DNA from: Neelides folsomi
Lineage: Eukaryota > Arthropoda > Collembola > Neelipleona > Neelidae
Assembly (NCBI GenBank): GCA_034687125.1
Contig: JAQGBZ010000189.1
Coordinates: 1 to 64,000 of the forward strand
DNA length: 64,000 nt
Reading direction: 5' to 3'
Under the pieces are notes generated by a model. It searched no databases. It was not told where the DNA came from and saw nothing but the letters and a program-made list of their open reading frames with translations. Within the stretch, counting starts at the first letter, position 1. Each line of letters opens with the position of its first letter. Positions 53,498 to 64,000 of this stretch are shown in pieces. A program made the position numbers and the translations under genes.

Positions 53498-53943
53498 CAA
53501 GTGTCACGGACCTATTCAGATAACATTTTCTGATTTTCGATAGGCGACACCGGGGCATTTAAACAAAGTCCTTCTACATACTTTACAGTGTATACATAAC
53601 GCTTTACGCATAAAGATTCTTCTTAAACTTAGCTCTCTCTATTTAAACGTGATAATAAATGATAGGTAATAATATATAATAATTTATAATTAGATAATAT
53701 GTATAATAATATTTAACATATAATAGTAATAATAATTAATTTAAATAATAAATCATAATAAATGAATTGATAATAATAATAATTAGAAGGTTATTTCACT
53801 TTTTTGTTTACAAACTTTTTGTGTAAGTTGAATCTTGTTGTAATTTTTATATTATTTATAATAATAATAATAAGGAATATTATTTTACCCTACAGAACGG
53901 TGGGGAGGATAGGTATAACGGGGCCGACTTAACTGATTAGAAG

Positions 53944-56712
<2,769 letters not shown>

Positions 56713-56970
56713 TCACGGCTCAACACTCCACACTGCACGTCTTCAGGGGGTCACAGAACATTCTTCGCCGAACACGAGGACGAGAAATCGGAGTTGGAGG
56801 ATTTGGTAAATGGAAGAGCAAAGTTGGGCCTTTGTCAACTCGACGAGGTGAACAATTGGATTGAAGGGTCGGTGGTGTTTTGAGGGGAGTTTCGTGAGTC
56901 CCTGGGAGATTCATCCCCCGCCCTATCGTCTACAACGCCCCTAATCTTTTCTCTCCCCGACCAGAACTAA

Positions 56971-57013
56971 CGCCCAATAGGAGGGATCCACACAGGCCCC
57001 GCCCCGCCCCTCC
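56971..57013 (-). promoter_or_regulatory. GC boxes and CCAAT motif upstream of SoxB1
   Basis: Tandem GC boxes (ggccccgccccgcccc, plus strand, about 56995-57010) and a ccaat at about 56973-56977 lie roughly 330-360 bp upstream of the SoxB1 ATG, in the most GC-rich patch of the window. No TATA box was seen near. Likely a core promoter or its proximal part. Confidence 0.5.
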
Positions 57014-57952
57014 ACCATTCCTCCACACACCCACAAATTACCTTCCCGCCGCCACCCGCTCCCGCCACCCCCACTAGCACAAAATTAATTAACAATAAAG
57101 GTAAAACTCCCATCTTATTAATTAATAAATACCCTAATTAAATTGGGATTAATTTCAATATTAAAGATTGGATATTTATTTAATGAAGAATTAAAGACAG
57201 ATATTATTAAATATGAAGATACCGAGGTGGGATGTTATTAAAATTATTTAATACAGAACATGAGGTGGAATGTTATTATTATTGAAATTGAATAGAATGG
57301 AGGAGGTGGGATGTTATTATTAATTAAATTCAGGTGCTGTTGGGTTATTATTTTGATAATAGATTTTTTAATACTGGAGGGTTTAAAGCTCTGGTTGTAT
57401 TGTAAGAAAGGGAAGATCTTTCTATTGGATATTTAAAGGACGGTTGGCAAGTTGTTTGGGATGGAAGGTCGATGGTACAGACGAGGATTTACCTGGAAAG
57501 AGATAAATAAGAGGTGAGAGACATCACCTTAAAATTAGATAATAAATAAGGTGTACCTACCCTACATTGCCTTACATACCTACTTAACAGACATGAGAGA
57601 AAGAGATACACATCGATGGGTCGGTTCGGGTGAGGAGGAATGCGTAATGCGTATTGACAGGTAGGCAAATAATGGTTTGGAGCGATCATCTGTTAAATGG
57701 TAATGATGATTGTTTTCTCCTTCTCTAATTCCCTTATTGTAGAGGGAGGGAAGCCGGTGGAGAGGATGACTCTTCACATCCATTTGGATCTCTCCCTCCA
57801 TTGGGATGTTGGATCTATGTTGGAGGAATTGGAGGAATGGAACGGAGGCTGAAAGAGGAGAGAGCCAAGGAATTCGGAATGAGACCCTCAAATCATGGAT
57901 GGATGGTTATTAAGTAGCTTGCCTCCCTTTGTCTCCTCCACCTCGTCCTTTT

Positions 57953-57985
57953 AATGATGATGATGATGATGGGGATGATGATGAA
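57953..57985. repeat. (GAT)n microsatellite
   Basis: Imperfect run of about ten gat units with one ggg interruption, in the upstream flank of SoxB1. Confidence 0.8.
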
Positions 57986-60900
57986 AACACCTGTAAATAC
58001 GCCAAGAACAAAAGACTCTCTCTGCCTCTTCATGTTCTAATTAATATGAAAGAGGGCCTAGACACTCTCGTGAGCCCAAATAATTTACCAACGACTAGGA
58101 ACACCTTCAATTACTAAATACTGGACCAACCAACATTTATCAACTTCCAAATATTGATTTAAAACGAACCTCTGCTTTTTATCTACCAATTTATGTGCAT
58201 ACATTCTCGTAATAACGACCGATGACAGGGAAAGGTATGATTATCAATAATTATAATGTGGCTCGTTAATTATACAAGTTAAATTACGCCCTTATTAAAT
58301 CGGAGGCATATTTAGGAAATTATAATTTAGCGAATGTCGATGTTTAAATTGTTAAATCTTCTTAGGAGCACATTTAGGATTTCCTCAGAGGAGAATTTAA
58401 CCCTTCCTGAACAGGCTTAGAATCTAAATTTAAACATCTTATATATTTGGAACTTGTGCGAAGTTCAATGGTTTTTCCAATTGTCTTAATACTTTAAGAC
58501 TTTAAGTACGGAGGAGGAGTTTATAATTATTTTCTCTGTTTTCCTATAACTAACTTTAAGGATAAATGTAGGTATACGGTTTATAAAGACTTGGAATCCT
58601 TTTACATAATATTCTTAATGTAAATACCTTCACAGTGTTGGAAGTATTTGTGGAATGCATCCAGCGAGATGGGCAGGAACGATAAGGAACGATAAGGAAG
58701 ATGCTTCATGTGTATGTTTAATCATAAAGGGATCCAGTTGAGAGGCTGACACACTCAACTGCCTCGCTGCGTCTTCGTCGTGATCCAGATCGTTGCGGTA
58801 GAGTAAGTTGGAATAAAAATCTCGTTCTTGTGTAGAGTGATGGTGGGAAACAAAGGGAGGATTCAGGGCGGCCTTGTTCCATTCTCCTCCTCCTCGGTGT
58901 GTTCTGTTCCGATCTCCGTCGGTTCTTAACTGTAAAGGGGGAACAAACCAAATTAAGAGACGTGGAAGGAACTTCACCACTCATCGCAAGTAAAGAGATA
59001 TTAAGCTGATCTTAAGAAAGTCTTAAGGACTTTGGGGAAGTGTTAATGGGAAGTTGAGCAGGAGCTCAGTTTTAAGCTCATTTGTTTTTGAAAGCGGCTA
59101 AGGAAGCTTGTGAGATAATAGGTAAGGGTCAAGAGAGGCTCGCACAGGTTCACCTCTGCGGACAACGGACTCAATGGGTAAGGGTGAGAGTTGATAGTCG
59201 TGTGAATAGGAAAGACTTTCATTAAATTTCACAGCGGAGTGAGAGAATAGGAAAAGCTTCATAATATGAACTTGCTTCGTTCCACACATGTATGAAGTTG
59301 AAGAATAGGAAATAATAATAATGTACCTTCCCCTGATAGTCCCTTCTATTACATCGTGTAGGAATGAAAGTTGAAGTGCGGAGGGTTGGGGAGTATGAAG
59401 TTGATCGTCCGGAGAATTAAATACCCCTAGCAAGAATCCCACAAAGGACCGGTGAAAATTTTTCTTGAATGGGCCAAGCTTCACCTCATCCTATTTTTCA
59501 GCTCGTGAGAAGTGAAAAATGTTATGACGGGTGTATTTTGTATTTTCGGGCCCGTGAGTTTGTACGGGAGCGTATGTATCTCGTTCCACTCTCCTCATCC
59601 CTTCCTTAATTGTTTGCTATGCGCGGGAATGTCTCCCGGAGGATATGAGGGAAGGCATTCGAATGTATGAAGTGGTAAGGGTATAGCCCGGCCCACAGTG
59701 TATGGGATTTCTCCGGATTAAAATGCCAAGGGAGCACCCCTTGCAGAGTGAGAAGGGTCAGAGTGGGACAATGGGGATGGTAGACGAAGCGGACCCTACT
59801 GCCATTGAGGTACCTTCACGACCCTCCTCTGCTCCATATTCCGAGTGAGGAAGCCGCTGCTGCGGATGGTGAAGGGGATTCTATGGGAATTTTTTTCGGA
59901 CCCAAAGGACTCTCCCCTCGGTCGGCTAAACGGTGATGCGACAGGGCCCAGGTGTACACCAACTCTTCAGCTCAGATTTTAGGGTCGTCGGTACATAATA
60001 AAATAGGGGGCATAAATTATTTTACAGGGGTTATCGAGACCCTCACTCAGGTATGTCACACAGAAGAGTTCATACACGGAGTAGTTACATGTATTCCGGT
60101 GGTCCTGGTCTTATTTGCTCACGGGCTCATTTGAATAAGTAACTATGAGTTTTTATACTCTGCAAAATTCCCACCCTATTTCCCACCTCTTGAGTAATGA
60201 TCTTCTCCCGACCAGTCCCGAGTCCAGGACCGGGTATTGTGAAACTCTTTTGAGCCAAAGAGGTCTTGGACCAATCCGGGACGGAGTTTCCTCTGACGGA
60301 TGTGGGGATGGATAATGAAATCCACACACGAGAGTGGATCAAATGAATCAAATGGGACTCGGACGTCAGCCACCTCTCCGTGATCCACGACGGAGATGAT
60401 GAGGAAGATTTGGTGGGAAGGAATTCCGTTTGAGATCAAACGGAAGTTCGCGAGGACAGCAGGATACATTGTAGGAAGCAGATGAGGTGTGGTCAATATC
60501 AAATCCCATCACTCCCTCGCCCTCGAGAGGAAATACGAGGGAATCACACGCGATGAGAAGTCGCAAAAAATCCACCAACACCCAACCACACAACTCCCCT
60601 TTCCATTTTAACTCTTGCTCCCCTCAAATATCAATTATACACCCTAACTTAGGCCAATATTTAATGTGTAAAGTCAACTATGATTGATATTCCCACTAAT
60701 TTCCACCGAATTCCGTTTGCATTCCCATTTCTCATCCCAATTGATCTCCATTCCCTTCCAATGTTATTTGGATGATCCGGCATGGGAAGTTTGGCACAGG
60801 GAAAACTCGATCCTAAAAGTTAAAGATGCATAAAATGCCATTTCGAATTACACTTCCATAAAGGTAAAGGTTTAATAATAAAGAGGTTGGGAGGTAAAAT

Positions 60901-63695
60901 CTGAAATGGAGCTGAGCCGAAGAAAGAGCGCATTATAAAGAGGATGTAAATTGTGAATGCAGGGATCCGTACAGAGTGAGGTCAAAAGATCATAAAATTC
61001 GTGCGAGCTCATTCGAGCGTTGAATCGCATGGAGAAACATCGTCCTCGTCACACCGAACCATTCCCACAAACAGACAACCTCCCAAACCATATAAAAACT
61101 AATAATACTTAAACACATACATATAACCAGTGGATCTAAAGTATTTATGGAACTTGGCGACGACCAAAACACTGGAACCAGAAGACCCAGATCCCATTTC
61201 ACAGGAAGTCTGACTTAGAAAGGAAGAAGAGGGAAATGGAAGTATTATATTTAGTAATATTTAATATAGGTCTTTCTCATTATCCATTCCACTCTAATTA
61301 TTTATCCATACTTTTCAATTTCACTACCACTTATTACAAGTTCATGCATAAAACATAGGAAATAGCACCATTTGATTCACAGCTCGAAAAGGAGGAAGTT
61401 CAATGGGTAATATTATGCATGTTGATCACGAGGTGAAGAGCGATTTTAATAAATATATCACTCACACTGAATGTTTTAAAACCACAAGGGCTTTGTGTAG
61501 TGGAGAATAATACAAAGAATTACAAAAACATTGAACTTGTTTTTTCATACCTATTAAGCTCACTACGTGCCTTTTGAACCATTTATGCTCGTAAAGCCCT
61601 CTAAATTTACTTAAATGTTAGTGAGTAAAATGAGCAAACAGAAGAGTCATCTCATTATATAATTTATTAGGCCCTTTTTTCTTTTCGCACACTTAAACTC
61701 ATGCAAATGGAAAGAAGGAATTAAAAACATTTGAACAAAATACTTGAAGATTTAATATTGTATCTCAAATACTGATATTGTAAATAATAAATAATGACCA
61801 TTCACTATTACTATTTTATATAAATTATTGTAAAGGTGTGAAAAGAGCCTGCCGAATATAATTAAATAATTAAGTTTGTGAGACCATCCAGTTTCTTATT
61901 TTATGTATATTAAGAAGAATAGATATTAGATCGAGAGCAATAAAAGATTAAATATGTGATTTAACATAATTTCCGAAAAGGGTAAATAGCCGCAATTGAA
62001 CATTCATTTTCCTTGTTGAAGTGAAGGCAATATAAATGTAAGGAGTTCCTGGGAAGGTATAATACTTGATAGTTAGTGTAGTTATCCCAGGTGCAATTTG
62101 GGGAGTATAAAATCCCAAGAGATTGTGCCCAGTAGTACATAGTTTTAAGTTTTATGAAAGTGGTCGTGTCCCTGAGGGCGCAGAGAGGTAAAACGACCCG
62201 TAATAGAAGTCGAATGGGTCCATAAGATGATAAAATACCACACAGGACGAGTTCCAAATTCTGCATCCGTCCATCACCCTCCCTCACCTTCAACCTCCCT
62301 CACAGAGGTAAGTAAGTGCAATTACTGAAATGTTTTCCAGGTGAGTCGGCTGACACCTTGTTCCCTCGTTGAGGAAAATTTACAACGAGCAATAATATGA
62401 TTCTTTACACTCGGCCAAGCAAAACAGTATTTTCGTACCGGAAAAAAGAGGGACGACTTAAATTTTCTAATTCCCCTTGTCTAATCAGGAGCACTAGAGC
62501 CCCAATTCCACTATCATAATAATGATCATAGAAGTCGATAGCACCTCATCGTAATTGTTTTAACTTGACGTACCAACGCTCAGGAAAGGCGTGCCCTCCT
62601 GTCAGCGGCGATGCTCAACAGTTAATTTATTTACATTTACAGACGGTTAGTTGAGAAAACAAGGGGCGCGAATTGGACTCATAAACTTCAGTTTTCCATA
62701 AAAAATATGAGCTCAGATACACAGTGGATGAGTAGTGGGGAATGATATAACTAATAATAATAATAGAGAAAAACACTTGGCAGATTTCGTGAATCAAATA
62801 CTTCAACATTGAAGTGGTCATTGAAGGACTCCTTGTGCACACACAGGTAGTATTTAAGCATCCGTGGTTTAAAGGGAAGTAGAGGGAAAAGAACAGGTGA
62901 CCTACGACAAGGAAAAGGCTTTAATTCTCTTCAATATAATAATATGATAAAAGAAGTGGGACCAGGACCACAAGTGGCACTGAATACACACAATAATGTA
63001 TCAATTTCAATTGAAGTCAAAGGGACTCCCGTGTATTCACAAGTAGAAAAGGAACGTACGGAGATATTCAGGGGGATTGTATAGAGACCAAGTAACTTGT
63101 TACATGTACAACCAACATAAGCCTCAATAAATATATTTTTGTATTTAAGGTATAACGGCAGTAGTAAAAGTGAAGTATTGAAGGAGGCGTGTATTTATGT
63201 TTAATCATGGGATGTGGGCTATTAGATCATAAGTGGAGGTCCCTCCATTCATCCTCCATTCTTAAATTCTGAGCGGCGAAGAAGACATTCAATTGAGGAA
63301 TTGAAAGCCGAAAGCTTGACGTAATTCATTCCTCCTTTCCTTTGAGCTGAAGAGGACGTGGGAACAATGGGTGCTCCTTTGGCCAATTCACTCTCCGCAA
63401 TCCCACTTGATCTCCATTCATATTTCCTATATTTATACCTGCTCTTCTTCAGGATCCTCATCATATGACCGGTGGACCGCTACAATAACACTTGTTGATT
63501 TTCATATTCCACATGTTTTCATCAATTGTAATAAGCCAATTTTTATGGCTCGTTAGGAATATTTATTTATTGACAATTGACAAAAGCGAAGGGAGGGTAT
63601 TTACTGGAGCAATAAATCAAATCTAACCATCAGAGAATTATGTATAATAAGCATTTAGTAAATGCCCTTCCTCGTCCAACAAGGCCTAAGAATGG

Positions 63696-63713
63696 TGATG
63701 ATGATGATGATGG
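63696..63713. repeat. (GAT)n microsatellite
   Basis: Six uninterrupted gat units near the right edge of the window. Confidence 0.8.
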
Positions 63714-64000
63714 AGAGATCCACACAGGTGAGGAGGAAAGCCGCAATTGTGCCCCTCATTATATCAGCACTAACCAAATTCGCACTTGTTTACATTTGGA
63801 GACAATGGAAGTGTAGAATTGCCATTTTCACTTCTCCGTGTACACGATTATGAGTGGATGTAAATAGGGAGGAGACAATGGGAAGAAAAGAACAATGAGC
63901 GAAGAACCCGTAGTACTATTGTTGACTCCTCTTTTAAGTTTAAGGTGTAGTAAGCTTCTCAATTCCTCTGATACTCTCCCCATTACTTATGACAAGGGCA

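Larger units (their letters stand above)
57014..64000. other. Gene-free upstream flank of SoxB1
   Basis: Seven kilobases upstream of SoxB1 hold no recognised gene. There is an AT-rich block at about 57.1-57.4 kb, microsatellites at 57953 and 63696, and GC-richer stretches at 59.6-60.6 kb. Frames such as 59098-59484 (128 codons) and 61961-62293 (110 codons) have no domain or splice support. Confidence 0.5.

Noticed and set aside
59098-59484. 128-codon minus-strand frame upstream of SoxB1
   Set aside because: No domain, signal peptide or splice evidence; expected by chance in GC-richer DNA.

Overview
The window looks like chromosomal DNA from an invertebrate animal. It carries spliced metazoan genes, including a SoxB1 transcription factor, an LDL-receptor-family protein, and single-copy housekeeping genes. 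Introns are GT-AG and mostly about 75-180 bp. The non-coding DNA is AT-rich and holds several small DNA-transposon derivatives. I cannot name the species from the sequence alone. Exon models were assembled by hand by matching reading phase at each junction and by comparing with remembered family features.

Left part (1-26 kb) is gene-dense and AT-rich, with every gene but one on the minus strand. In order: a degenerate 15-bp/24-bp tandem repeat with protein-like content at the window edge; a two-exon gene for an 82-residue secreted cysteine-rich protein with a TATA box; a run of foldback and MITE-type elements (1.9-4.4 kb), including three nested or abutting elements that share TA duplications; AGFG/Drongo-type ArfGAP (4998-9773, plus a 5' non-coding exon near 10.8-11.0 kb), with a 730-bp foldback in one intron; a 682-bp element flanked by a perfect 10-bp duplication; NDUFS2 (complex I 49-kDa subunit); a 17-exon LRP-like endocytic receptor; and cyclin C. 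Cyclin C shares a head-to-head promoter with MPDU1, the only plus-strand gene.

Right part (about 27-64 kb) differs in composition (more GC, many short GAG/TGA words). Its only coding sequence is the last two exons of MPDU1, separated by introns of 5.2 and 1.8 kb, and a three-exon SoxB1 gene on the minus strand. About 20 kb without genes lies downstream of SoxB1 and at least 7 kb upstream. The compositional change falls inside MPDU1 intron 3. This layout fits a regulatory domain of the developmental gene SoxB1 that runs into the introns of a housekeeping bystander, MPDU1; that is an inference.

Functionally the genes are unrelated: AGFG (clathrin/EH-domain adaptor) and the LRP (cargo receptor with an FxNPxY signal) both concern endocytosis; NDUFS2 is respiratory; cyclin C belongs to the Mediator kinase module; MPDU1 supports dolichol-linked sugar use in the ER; SoxB1 is a neural/stem-cell regulator. 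No tRNA, rRNA or CRISPR array was recognised.
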